In this document: positions 50,962-60,498 of the stretch, one piece after another
How positions within the stretch are numbered: the stretch's first letter is position 1
How the letters are laid out: each line of letters opens with the position of its first letter
Assembly (NCBI RefSeq): GCF_036013525.1
Contig: NZ_CP107853.1
Coordinates: 9,672,001-9,736,000, forward strand
Source: Nonomuraea sp. NBC_00507
GTDB lineage: Bacteria > Actinomycetota > Actinomycetes > Streptosporangiales > Streptosporangiaceae
DNA length: 64,000 nucleotides
Direction: 5' to 3'
The notes under the pieces: generated by a model
What the model was told of the DNA's origin: nothing
The model's input: the letters and a program-made list of their open reading frames with translations, nothing else
Databases searched by the model: none
Position numbers and translations under genes: made by a program

Positions 50962-51095
50962 CAAGGATGCACCTCCTTGTCGGTGATGGCTCGGGCTGGT
51001 CAAACAACGCTCACCCGCCGACGACGCACAGCCGTCCACGGCGGGCAAGCCCCGGCCTTCAAGCCGGGGGAGCGTTTGACGATTCCACTCGCTCG
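50962..51095 (-). ncRNA. Candidate omega RNA of the iscB element
   Basis: The leader of iscB, where these elements encode their guide-scaffold RNA, folds as a multi-stem structure on the minus strand. The outer stem is 51071-51079 with 51000-51011 (two unpaired bases), enclosing CCCCGGC/GCCGGGG (51050-51069) and CCCGCC/GGCGGG (51014-51045). The scaffold edge would be about 51079, so the guide would be the next bases upstream, i.e. the 3' end of the DUF1648 gene. Confidence 0.55.
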
Positions 51096-52039
51096 TTGAT
51101 GAGAGCGTTGATGAGGGACGCGCCGCGCACGGTGTCGTCGATGCTGATCGCCAGTTGCCCGCCGGTACGGTAGCCGAGCACCAGGCATTCGCCACCGCGC
51201 AGCATGATGGTGGCATTTCCGGGCAGGCCGCGTATGCCCCATCCGCCGACTCGGCTCGGATGGCGCACCTCCGCCCAGGCCGACTCGATCTTGGAAAGCG
51301 GGATCCTGCGCACGGGCCAGCCCAGCGGGCCGAATTGGATGACGACCCGGTCGTCTCCGGCCCGTACGGAGACCGACGAGGTCAGGACCCCGAGCGCCAG
51401 CACGAGGGTGAGCCCTGGCAGGACCAGCACCGCGAGCTCACCCGGCACGATGCCGGCGAAGGAGAGCGCGGCCAGCACGGCGATGACAGCCGCCGCGACC
51501 GCGGTGACCACGGCCAACCACGGGTTGGCGACGTGACTGACCCAGACGGTCCGCTGCCCTGCCCTGAGCCGCAGGAGCGGCGGCCGCGGCCCGGCGGGCG
51601 CGGGCTCGTCGGGCGCTCCCCTGCCCAGGTAGCCGGCCGCGACGGCGACGGCCAGTGTCGCGCCGACGATCGCGAGGACGGCCCAGCCCGGCAGCCGCGC
51701 CTCGCGCCAGCCGGGCGCGTCCAGGTTGGCCAGCACGGTCGTGACGTTCATGCCGAACGCGAACACGCCCGCGCCGAACAGCACGCCCCACCAGAGCATC
51801 CGGCCCTGCCTGTGGGTCAGGGCCCGCACCGTCGCGAGCAGGACGAGCCCCGGCACCGCCCAGACCAGCGCCACCATCGCCACGTACGCGGTGAACGGCA
51901 TCGAACCGTCGGGCCGGTCGCCCAGGCCCCAGTGTGTGGCCAGCGGATCGGGCAGCCGCTCCCGCATGGCCAGGGGCAGCAGGACCTGCCCGGCGAGGAC
52001 GAGCAGGCCCCACGCGGGGGCGGCCACTCGGGCGTTCAT
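51059..52039 (-). CDS. DUF1648-domain membrane protein, 3' end altered by the iscB element
   Basis: The protein is 326 aa. The N-terminal DUF1648 signature (RERLPDPLATHWGLGDRPDG) is followed by several transmembrane pairs and a C-terminal cytoplasmic beta-rich part (VVIQFGPLGWPVRRIPLSKI). It is co-transcribed with a YtrA-type GntR regulator (ATGA overlap), the standard pairing. The last residues (SNAPPA) and the stop codon are encoded inside the candidate omega RNA stem, so the original terminus was replaced when the element inserted. Confidence 0.8.
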   Translation of the reverse strand: MNARVAAPAWGLLVLAGQVLLPLAMRERLPDPLATHWGLGDRPDGSMPFTAYVAMVALVWAVPGLVLLATVRALTHRQGRMLWWGVLFGAGVFAFGMNVTTVLANLDAPGWREARLPGWAVLAIVGATLAVAVAAGYLGRGAPDEPAPAGPRPPLLRLRAGQRTVWVSHVANPWLAVVTAVAAAVIAVLAALSFAGIVPGELAVLVLPGLTLVLALGVLTSSVSVRAGDDRVVIQFGPLGWPVRRIPLSKIESAWAEVRHPSRVGGWGIRGLPGNATIMLRGGECLVLGYRTGGQLAISIDDTVRGASLINALINERVESSNAPPA

Positions 52040-52383
52040 GACAGCTCCTCCAAGATGGTGATGAGGTCGTTGCGGCCGTAGCCGTGTTTCCTGGCCTCTT
52101 CCAGCAGTTCGCGCGTCCGCTGCACGAGCAGGGCGCGACCGCCGGCGAGGCCGGCGACGCTGACGCCGCGCCCGCGCCGGAACTCCAGGAGCCCTTCGTC
52201 CCGCAGGTCGCGCAGCGCGCGCAGCACGGTGTTGGGGTTGATGCCGAGCGCCTGGGCCAGGTCGCGGGCGGGCGGCAGGCGGTCTCCCGGCGCGTAGGAG
52301 CCGTCCCCAATGGCGCGCCGGATCGCGCCGGCCACCTGCTCGTGCAGGGGCCGCGCGTCGTTGAGATCGAGCGTCAGCAGCAT
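52036..52383 (-). CDS. GntR-family regulator (YtrA subfamily)
   Basis: The protein is 115 aa. The winged HTH at residues 5-75 (PLHEQVAGAIRRAIGDGSYA; LPPARDLAQALGINPNTVLR; LEFRRGRGVSV) is followed by a short two-helix dimerisation tail, the small YtrA form. It probably represses its own operon with the DUF1648 gene through the palindrome that overlaps its start codon. Confidence 0.9.
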   Translation of the reverse strand: MLLTLDLNDARPLHEQVAGAIRRAIGDGSYAPGDRLPPARDLAQALGINPNTVLRALRDLRDEGLLEFRRGRGVSVAGLAGGRALLVQRTRELLEEARKHGYGRNDLITILEELS

Positions 52384-52406
52384 GGTGCTAATGACACTAG
52401 CACCAT
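52382..52406. promoter_or_regulatory. GntR/YtrA operator
   Basis: ATGGTGCTA (52382-52390) and TAGCACCAT (52398-52406) form a perfect 9-bp dyad with a seven-base centre. It overlaps the regulator's start codon region, as expected for autorepression. Confidence 0.7.
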
Positions 52407-52449
52407 GTCTCGGAAGACGCTACCGGCCATTCATAGGATGAACCCCTGT

Positions 52450-52479
52450 TTGTGAGTACGCAGAAACCCTGGATAGCAT
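52450..52479 (+). promoter_or_regulatory. Candidate promoter of pepA (leaderless)
   Basis: TTGTGA (52450-52455) and TAGCAT (52474-52479) are 18 bp apart and fit -35/-10 boxes. The -10 ends eight bases before GTG 52488, so transcription would begin at or next to the start codon. Confidence 0.5.
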
Positions 52480-52487
52480 CGGTTTAC

Positions 52488-53957
52488 GTGACCACTGTGC
52501 GGCTGAACTCAGCAGATCCCGTCTCCCTGGACACCGACGCTTTGATCGTCGGCTTCACGTCGAGCGAGGAAGGTCCCAGCCCTGCCACGGGCGCCGAGTC
52601 CCTGGACGCGGCCTTCGGCGGAAAGCTGGCCGCGTCGCTCGCCGCGGTGGCCTTCTCCGGGAAGGCCGGGGAGCTGGCCAAGCTGCCCACGTTCGGCGCC
52701 ATCGCCGCCCCGCTGCTGGTCGCGGTCGGACTCGGCGACTCCTACGACGCCGAAGGGCTGCGCCGCGCCGCCGGCGCCGCTGTACGGTCGCTCGCCGGCA
52801 CCAGACGCGCCGCGCTCGCCCTTCCCGCGGGCTCCCCCGAGGAGGCCGAGGCAGTCGCGCTCGGCGGCCTGCTCGGCGCCTACTCCTTCGCCCGCTACCG
52901 CACCAACGGCGAGCAGAAGGCGCCGGTGGCCGAGCTGACCGTGGTCTCCGGGCAGCCCGAGTCCGTCGCCGAGCGCGCGGGCGTCCTGGCCGAGTCGGTC
53001 GCGCTGGTCCGCGACCTGGTCAACACGCCGCCTTCGGACCTGTGGCCGGCCAAGTTCGCCGAGATCGCCGAGCAGGCGGGCGGCAAGGTGGGGCTGAGCG
53101 TCGAGGTGCTCGACGACAAGCAGCTCAAGGACGGCGGCTACGGCGGACTCATCGGCGTCGGCCAGGGCTCGGCCAACCCGCCGCGCCTGGTCCGCCTCTC
53201 CTACAGCCACCCGGACGCCGGCAAGACCCTCGCCTTCGTGGGCAAGGGCATCACGTTCGACTCGGGCGGCCTGTCGCTCAAGCCGTCCAACGCGATGGAC
53301 TGGATGAAGTCGGACATGGGCGGCGCGGGCGCGGTGCTCGGCGCCCTGATCGGCATCGCCAGGCTGGGCCTGCCGGTCAACGCCATCGGCTATCTGTGCC
53401 TGGCGGAAAACCTGCCGAGCGGCACCGCGCAGCGCCCCTCCGACGTCATCCACAGCTACAGCGGCAAGACCGTCGAGGTGCTCGACACCGACGCCGAGGG
53501 CCGCCTGGTGCTCATGGACGGCATCGCCAGGGCCGCCGAGGACAACCCCGACGTGCTCGTCGACGTGGCCACGCTCACCGGCGCGCAGATCGTCTCGCTC
53601 GGCTGGCGCATCTCCGGCGTCATGGCCAACGACGACGCGATCAGGGAGCTGGTTCTCCAGGCCGCGGGCGCGGCCGGCGAGGGCGCGTGGGGCATGCCGC
53701 TGCCGGAGGAACTGCGCAAGGGTCTCGACTCACCGATCGCCGACATCGCCAACCTCCATCCCGAGCGGTGGGGCGGCATGCTGGCGGCGGGCATCTTCCT
53801 GAAGGAGTTCGTGCCCGAAGGGGTGCGCTGGGCCCACATCGACATGGCCGGGCCCGCCTTCAACAAGGCCGAGCCATATGGCTACACCCCGAAGGGCGGG
53901 ACCGGAGCCGTCACCCGTACCCTCATCGGACTGGCAGAGCGGCACGCGAGCATCTGA
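52488..53957 (+). CDS. pepA: Leucyl aminopeptidase (M17)
   Basis: The protein is 489 aa. The C-terminal M17 domain has the two-metal site: Lys/Asp in KGITFDSGGLSLK, Asp in KSDMGGAGAVLG, and the signature DTDAEGRLVL with Asp and Glu. The N-terminal 160 residues form the regulatory alpha/beta domain. It removes N-terminal residues from peptides as a hexamer. GTG 52488 gives VTTVRLNSADPV, the typical actinobacterial beginning, and fits the leaderless promoter; GTG 52452 is the longer alternative. Confidence 0.95.
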   Translation: MTTVRLNSADPVSLDTDALIVGFTSSEEGPSPATGAESLDAAFGGKLAASLAAVAFSGKAGELAKLPTFGAIAAPLLVAVGLGDSYDAEGLRRAAGAAVRSLAGTRRAALALPAGSPEEAEAVALGGLLGAYSFARYRTNGEQKAPVAELTVVSGQPESVAERAGVLAESVALVRDLVNTPPSDLWPAKFAEIAEQAGGKVGLSVEVLDDKQLKDGGYGGLIGVGQGSANPPRLVRLSYSHPDAGKTLAFVGKGITFDSGGLSLKPSNAMDWMKSDMGGAGAVLGALIGIARLGLPVNAIGYLCLAENLPSGTAQRPSDVIHSYSGKTVEVLDTDAEGRLVLMDGIARAAEDNPDVLVDVATLTGAQIVSLGWRISGVMANDDAIRELVLQAAGAAGEGAWGMPLPEELRKGLDSPIADIANLHPERWGGMLAAGIFLKEFVPEGVRWAHIDMAGPAFNKAEPYGYTPKGGTGAVTRTLIGLAERHASI

Positions 53958-54008
53958 AACAAATGAAAAGATGGCGGCATCACGTACACCCCGACAAGGA
54001 GCCTTCCT

Positions 54009-55373
54009 GTGGCCTATGACATCGTCGTCCTAGGGGGCGGCAGCGGCGGTTACGCCTGCGCGCTTCGGGCGGCTGAGCTGGGCAAGTCGGTCGTCCTCAT
54101 CGAAAAGGACAAGATCGGCGGCACTTGCCTCCACAGGGGATGCATCCCCACGAAGGCTCTGCTGCACTCGGCCGAGGTCGCCGACGAGACCCGTGAGAGC
54201 GAGGCCTTCGGCGTCAAGGCCCGCTTCGACGGCATCGACGTGCAGGGCGTGCACGCGTTCAAGGACAAGATCGTCACGCGGGCCTGGAAGGGCGTGCAGG
54301 GCCTGCTCAAGGGCGCGGGCGTGACGATCGTCGAAGGCGAGGGCCGGCTGGTCGGCGCCAACAGGATCCAGGTGGGCCAGGACGTCTACGAGGGCCGCAC
54401 CATCGTGCTGGCCACCGGCTCGGCGCCCAAGTCGCTGCCCGGCCTGGAGATCGACGGCGAGCGCGTCATCACCAGCGAGCACACGCTGAAGATGGACCGC
54501 GTGCCGACCTCGGTGATCGTGCTGGGCGGCGGCGTGATCGGCGTCGAGCTCGCCAGCGTCTACCGCTCCTTCGGCGCCGAGGTCACGATCGTGGAGGCGC
54601 TGCCGCACCTGCTGCCGACCGAGGAGGAGTCGAGCTCCAAGCTGCTGGAGCGGGCCTTCCGCCGCCGCGGCATCAAATATGAGCTGGGCGTCTTCTTCGA
54701 CAGCGCCAAGACCACCGAGACGGGTGTCGTCGTCACGCTGGCCAGCGGCAAGACCCTCGACGCCGAGCTGCTGCTGGTCGCCGTCGGCCGCGGCGCCGTC
54801 TCCTCGGGCATGGGCTTCGAGGAGCAGGGCATCGCCATCGAACGTGGCGCCGTCGTGGTCGACGAGCACTGCCGCACCTCCGTGCCGGGGATCTACGCCA
54901 TCGGCGACCTCATCCCCACCCTGCAGCTGGCCCACGCCGGCTTCGCCGAGGGGATCATGGTGGCCGAGCACATCGCCGGGCTCAACCCGCCGCCCATCGA
55001 CTACGCGGGCGTGCCCCGCATCACCTACTCCGACCCCGAGGTCTCCTCGGTGGGGATCACCTCGAAGCAGGCGGCCGAGCGCGGCATCGAGATCGTCGAG
55101 CAGGTCTACGACCTCGCCGGAAACCCCAAGAGCCAGATCCTCGGCACCTCGGGCGCGGTGAAGGTCATCGCCCAGAAGGACGGCCCCGTCGTCGGTGTCC
55201 ACATGGTGGGCCGGCGCATCGGCGAGCTCGTCACGGAAGGCCAGCTGATCTACAACTGGGAGGCGCTGCCCGCAGAGGTCGCCCAGCTCATCCACGCACA
55301 CCCGACCCAGTCCGAGGCCTTGGGTGAGGCGATGCTGGCCCTGGCCGGCAAGCCGTTGCACGTCCACAACTAG
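54009..55373 (+). CDS. lpd: Dihydrolipoyl dehydrogenase (E3)
   Basis: The protein is 454 aa. FAD-binding GGGSGGYACALRAAELG is followed by the redox-active disulfide GGTCLHRGCIPTK. The NAD-binding motif is VIVLGGGVIGVELASVYRSF, and the C-terminal His-Glu pair is in IHAHPTQSEALGEA. It reoxidises lipoyl groups on 2-oxoacid dehydrogenase E2 proteins, one of which is encoded 39 bp downstream. Two in-frame TAGs close the gene (TAG TCC TAG). AAGGAG precedes GTG 54009. Confidence 0.97.
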   Translation: MAYDIVVLGGGSGGYACALRAAELGKSVVLIEKDKIGGTCLHRGCIPTKALLHSAEVADETRESEAFGVKARFDGIDVQGVHAFKDKIVTRAWKGVQGLLKGAGVTIVEGEGRLVGANRIQVGQDVYEGRTIVLATGSAPKSLPGLEIDGERVITSEHTLKMDRVPTSVIVLGGGVIGVELASVYRSFGAEVTIVEALPHLLPTEEESSSKLLERAFRRRGIKYELGVFFDSAKTTETGVVVTLASGKTLDAELLLVAVGRGAVSSGMGFEEQGIAIERGAVVVDEHCRTSVPGIYAIGDLIPTLQLAHAGFAEGIMVAEHIAGLNPPPIDYAGVPRITYSDPEVSSVGITSKQAAERGIEIVEQVYDLAGNPKSQILGTSGAVKVIAQKDGPVVGVHMVGRRIGELVTEGQLIYNWEALPAEVAQLIHAHPTQSEALGEAMLALAGKPLHVHN

Positions 55374-55412
55374 TCCTAGCCCTCGAGATCAGAACGCGAG
55401 AGAAGAATAACG

Positions 55413-56903
<1,491 letters not shown>

Positions 56904-56910
56904 GGGGTTC

Positions 56911-56950
56911 AGGGAAAGGGCCGGGCGGGGTTCCGCCCGGCCCTTTCCCT
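56911..56950. terminator. Long perfect hairpin after the E2 gene
   Basis: AGGGAAAGGGCCGGGCGG (56911-56928) pairs perfectly with CCGCCCGGCCCTTTCCCT (56933-56950) over a four-base loop. There is no U-tract; this is the I-shaped type common in actinobacteria. Confidence 0.85.
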
Positions 56951-57004
56951 GTGCCGGCCCGGTTCGCCGGGCGCATCCGCGGGTGGGCCGCGTAGGGTGA
57001 GCGT

Positions 57005-57898
57005 ATGGCGATCATCGTGACGGGAGCGTCGGGGTTGCTCGGCACGTCGCTGGTGGCGGCGCTGCGGGCCGAGGGGCAAGAGGTCGTCAGGCTGGTGCGC
57101 CGGGAGCCGAGGAGCCCGGACGAGGCCTACTGGCAGCCCGCCGAGCAGGAGGTCGACCTTGCCGCGCTGGACGGCGCCGAGGCCGTCGTGCACCTGGCCG
57201 GGGCCTCGATCGGGGACAAGCGGTGGACGGCGGCGTACAAGCGGGAGCTGGTCGACAGCCGGGTGCGGAGCACCCGGGTGCTCGTGGACGCCCTGCGCGC
57301 GCTGTCCAGGCCACCCGAGGTGCTCCTGTCGGCCTCCGGAGTGGACTTCTACGGCGACACCGGCGACCGGGAGATCGACGAGAGCGAGGACCGGGGCACG
57401 GGGTTCCTGGCGGACCTGTGCGTGCAGTGGGAGGCCGAGGCGCGGCGGGCCAGCGAGGCGGGCATCAGGACCGTGCAGATGCGGTCCGGGCTTGCGCTGA
57501 GCCGGCGGGGCGGGGTGCTGGGCCGGGTGTTGCCGATCTTCAAGATGGGGCTGGGAGCGCCGCTGGGATCGGGAAAGCAGTACTGGTCGTGGATCTCCTT
57601 GAACGACTGGGTGGGAGCCGCACGACATGTCCTGAAAAATCGGGATGTGGCTGGGCCGGTCAACTTCACCTCGCCCTCCCCCGTCACCAACGCCGAGTTC
57701 ACCCGTGCCATCGCAAAAGCCCTGGGCAGGAGCATGATGCCGATGCCGGTCCCGGCGTTCGCGCTGTCCATAGGGCTCGGTGAGTTCGCCCGCGAGGGGC
57801 TGCTGCCCAGCCACCGCGTCCTGCCGCGCACCCTGCTGGACAGCGGCTACGGCTTCGCCCATACCAGTCTCGGTGAGGCGCTGAGCGCCGTACTCTAG
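57005..57898 (+). CDS. TIGR01777-family NAD(P)-dependent epimerase (Rv2216-like)
   Basis: The protein is 297 aa. The Rossmann motif is VTGASGLLGTSLV. VVHLAGASIGDKRWTAAYK is the family signature, and the C-terminal DUF1731 begins near INFTSPSPVTNAEF-type sequence (here VNFTSPSPVTNAEFTRAI). It belongs to the SDR/SulA-like epimerases with no proven substrate. M. tuberculosis Rv2216 sits between dlaT and lipB, as here (recalled). Confidence 0.92.
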   Translation: MAIIVTGASGLLGTSLVAALRAEGQEVVRLVRREPRSPDEAYWQPAEQEVDLAALDGAEAVVHLAGASIGDKRWTAAYKRELVDSRVRSTRVLVDALRALSRPPEVLLSASGVDFYGDTGDREIDESEDRGTGFLADLCVQWEAEARRASEAGIRTVQMRSGLALSRRGGVLGRVLPIFKMGLGAPLGSGKQYWSWISLNDWVGAARHVLKNRDVAGPVNFTSPSPVTNAEFTRAIAKALGRSMMPMPVPAFALSIGLGEFAREGLLPSHRVLPRTLLDSGYGFAHTSLGEALSAVL

Positions 57899-57936
57899 GG
57901 GCCGTTCATCCTTCTTTTCAGGTAGGAGATCATGAC

Positions 57937-58674
57937 ATGATCCGGTCAGGACAGTCGCACATCCTCGCGATCGGGGGTGGCTCGTTTCGCCCGAGTGCGC
58001 GTTACAGCTTCATCGAGGCGAGCGGCCTGCTGCGCTACGGGCTCGACCTGACCGGCCAGGACCGGCCCAAGCTCGGCCTGCTCGCCACCGCCACGGGCGA
58101 TGCGTCGGACTGGCTGCTGAAGATGTACGGCGCGTTCGCGGGCTGGGACGTCGAGCTGAGCCACTTGACGGTGTTCCCGATGCCCAACGTGGCCGACCCC
58201 AAGGCGTGGATCCTGGAGCAGGACATGATCTACGTGAGCGGCGGCAGCGTGGCCAACCTCATGGCGTTGTGGCGGCTGCACGGCCTCGACGAGGCGTTCG
58301 AGGAGGCCTGGCGGTCCGGGGTGGTGCTCACGGGGCAGAGCGCCGGCGCCCTGTGCTGGCACGTGGGCGGCAACACCGACTCCTTCGGCCCCGAGCTGCG
58401 GCCCTGGTCCGACGGGCTCGCGCTGCTGCCCTACTCGTGCGGCGTCCACTACGACTCCGACCCGCAGCGGCGCCCGCTGCTGCACGCGTCGGTGGCCAGC
58501 GGCGAGCTGCCCGCCGGCTTCGCCGCCGACGAGGGCGTCGGCCTCCACTACGTGGGCACGGAGTTCATCCAGGCGGTGTCCGTCGAGCCCGGCGGCTCCG
58601 CCTACCGGCTGGAGCACGACGGGGCGGCGGGCATCAAGGAGTTGAGGATCGAGCCTCGTCTGCTCACACCCTGA
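57937..58674 (+). CDS. Peptidase E-like (S51) protein
   Basis: The protein is 245 aa. VLTGQSAGALCW holds the nucleophile Ser in the S51 elbow, GVHYDSDPQRR gives a catalytic His region, and MIYVSGGSVANLMALW is the conserved GG strand. Peptidase E cleaves N-terminal Asp-X bonds; this member is of the YgaJ-like branch, so specificity is uncertain. It lies between the epimerase and lipB. Confidence 0.88.
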   Translation: MIRSGQSHILAIGGGSFRPSARYSFIEASGLLRYGLDLTGQDRPKLGLLATATGDASDWLLKMYGAFAGWDVELSHLTVFPMPNVADPKAWILEQDMIYVSGGSVANLMALWRLHGLDEAFEEAWRSGVVLTGQSAGALCWHVGGNTDSFGPELRPWSDGLALLPYSCGVHYDSDPQRRPLLHASVASGELPAGFAADEGVGLHYVGTEFIQAVSVEPGGSAYRLEHDGAAGIKELRIEPRLLTP

Positions 58675-58712
58675 ATTACCCTTCAAGGGTGAGGGAACGG
58701 CACAATAGGCTC

Positions 58713-59417
58713 ATGCGCCCCGGAGCTCGCACCCACGGGGACGATCCCCACGCACTGGCCATCGTCCGTCTCGGCGTCGACGTCCCCTACGAGCAGGCCT
58801 GGTCGCTGCAGCGCTGGGTGCACGGCAAGCGCGTGGCGGGCGAGCTGCCCGACACCGTACTGATCCTCGAGCACGCGCCCGTCTACACCGCGGGAAAGCG
58901 CACCGCCCCGCAGGAGCGCCCGTCCGACGGCACCCCGGTCATCGACGTCGATCGCGGCGGCCGGCTCACCTGGCACGGTCCCGGGCAGCTCGTCGCCTAT
59001 CCGATCGTCGGCGGCGTCACGGACGTGATCACGTACGCCTGCCGCCTGGAGGAGACGATGATCCAGGTGTGCGCCGACTTCGGCGTCACCGCCCGGCGGG
59101 TGCCGGGCAGGGGCGGCGTGTGGGCGAAGGGCGATCCGAACCTGGGGCTGCCGGATCGCCAGCTCGGCGCGGTCGGCATCCGCGTCTCGCGCGGCGTCAC
59201 CATGCACGGCTTCGCGCTCAACTGCGCCAACGACCCTCGCTGGTTCAACCGCATCGCGCCGTGCGGGCTGCCCGACGTGGGCGTCTCCTCGCTGTCGGCG
59301 GAGACCGGCCGGCGCATCGTGGTCGAAGAGGTCCTGCCGATCGCGGAGAAGCGGCTGGCCGAGGCGCTCGGCATGGAGGCGTTCGAGCTGCACGAAGAGG
59401 ACCTCCTCCGGAGGTAA
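58713..59417 (+). CDS. lipB: Octanoyl-[acyl-carrier-protein] transferase
   Basis: The protein is 234 aa. Its motifs are DRGGRLTWHGPGQLVAYPI, the Lys-containing VWAKGDPNLGLP (reduced), GIRVSRGVTMHGFALNC and APCGLPDVGVSSL, which contains the acyl-thioester Cys. It moves octanoyl from ACP to lipoyl domains, the first step of lipoate synthesis. ATG 58713; the upstream ACCCT/AGGGT dyad (58679-58691) may be part of its leader. Confidence 0.95.
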   Translation: MRPGARTHGDDPHALAIVRLGVDVPYEQAWSLQRWVHGKRVAGELPDTVLILEHAPVYTAGKRTAPQERPSDGTPVIDVDRGGRLTWHGPGQLVAYPIVGGVTDVITYACRLEETMIQVCADFGVTARRVPGRGGVWAKGDPNLGLPDRQLGAVGIRVSRGVTMHGFALNCANDPRWFNRIAPCGLPDVGVSSLSAETGRRIVVEEVLPIAEKRLAEALGMEAFELHEEDLLRR

Positions 59418-59475
59418 CCGGATCGGCATTTAATAGCGTCGAAAACCGGGATATCACCGGCTTACCATCACCCGT

Positions 59476-60456
59476 GTGAAGCGCCTCCTGGCTCTCCTTC
59501 TCGCGCTCCTCGTGCACCTGATGACGCTGGCGTTCCTCGTGCTGGGCGCGTGGACCATCCTGGCGCACGCGGATTCACTGCTCGCGTGGCTGCTCGGCGG
59601 GCTGTGCCTGGCCATCGGCTGGGTGCTGCGGCCACGCCTGGCCCGGCTGCCCGCCGACGCCGAGACGCTCGAGCACGACTCGGCCCCTGAGCTGTACGCC
59701 GTCGCCGAGCGCGTGGCGGACCGGGTCGGCGTGACGCGGCCGCGCAAGATCGCGATCAGAGACCTGGCCGCCGAGACCGGCTACGACCGGGTGGGCCTGG
59801 CACGTACGCCGGTGCTGGTCGTGGGGCTGCCGCTGTGGCTGGCCCTGCCGCCCAGGCAGCGGGTGACGCTGCTGGCGAGCGCGTACGCCCGCGTGCCGAC
59901 CGGTGAGGAGCTCATCGTGGGTGGCGCGCTGGACACGCTGGAGGCCTGGCGGGACGCCCTGATGGAGGCCGGGCCGCTGCGGGTCAGGGAAGAGGCGCAC
60001 ACCACGATCACCGCCGCCTCCCTGGGCGTCGCCGACCAGCCGGGGACCGCGTACGAGGTGGCGGGGTTCTTCGGCCGCCTGCTCGGCCGGGTGCTCGGCG
60101 CTCCCGTGCTGCTGATGCGGTACGCGCTCAGCCGGCTGGCCCGCGCCGGCGAGCCCCGTACCAGGGAACGGCGGCAGGCGCTGACGCGGCGGGTCGCCTC
60201 CGCGGCGGAGCAGGCGGAGCTGGAGGAGCTGCGGTCCGGCGGCTACCTGGCGCCGATGCAGGCGGCGGCGCTGCGCGGCGAAAACGCGGCGTCGATCAGG
60301 CAGGCTGCGCTGGCCAGGTCCCGGCTCACCGCCGACGGCGTGCTCGCCGCGGCCCCGCACTGCGATCTGCTCGGCACGCGCGCGTCCGAGCGCATCGACG
60401 ACGAGCTCCAGACCTATTACGCCCGGGCGATCCGCGGCTTCGGTCTCATCTCGTGA
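59476..60456 (+). CDS. M48-like membrane protein lacking the zinc motif
   Basis: The protein is 326 aa. Two N-terminal helices (about 4-52) and the segment following (DSAPELYAVAERVADRVGV; VLVVGLPLWLALPPRQRVTL) are arranged as in HtpX/Ste24 M48 proteases. Where HExxH should follow, the sequence is LLASAYARVPTGEE, so the zinc site is missing and proteolysis is unlikely. It lies between lipB and lipA on the same strand. The role is unknown. Start GTG 59476. Confidence 0.7.
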   Translation: MKRLLALLLALLVHLMTLAFLVLGAWTILAHADSLLAWLLGGLCLAIGWVLRPRLARLPADAETLEHDSAPELYAVAERVADRVGVTRPRKIAIRDLAAETGYDRVGLARTPVLVVGLPLWLALPPRQRVTLLASAYARVPTGEELIVGGALDTLEAWRDALMEAGPLRVREEAHTTITAASLGVADQPGTAYEVAGFFGRLLGRVLGAPVLLMRYALSRLARAGEPRTRERRQALTRRVASAAEQAELEELRSGGYLAPMQAAALRGENAASIRQAALARSRLTADGVLAAAPHCDLLGTRASERIDDELQTYYARAIRGFGLIS

Positions 60457-60498
60457 CCCTCGACCGGGCCGGCTCACCGGGAGACGTAAGCTGAGGAC

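Noticed and set aside
53955..53972. TGAAA repeat at the pepA stop as another stop duplication
   Set aside because: Only about seven of nine bases match, in an A-rich stretch, and the period would be 9; too weak to count.
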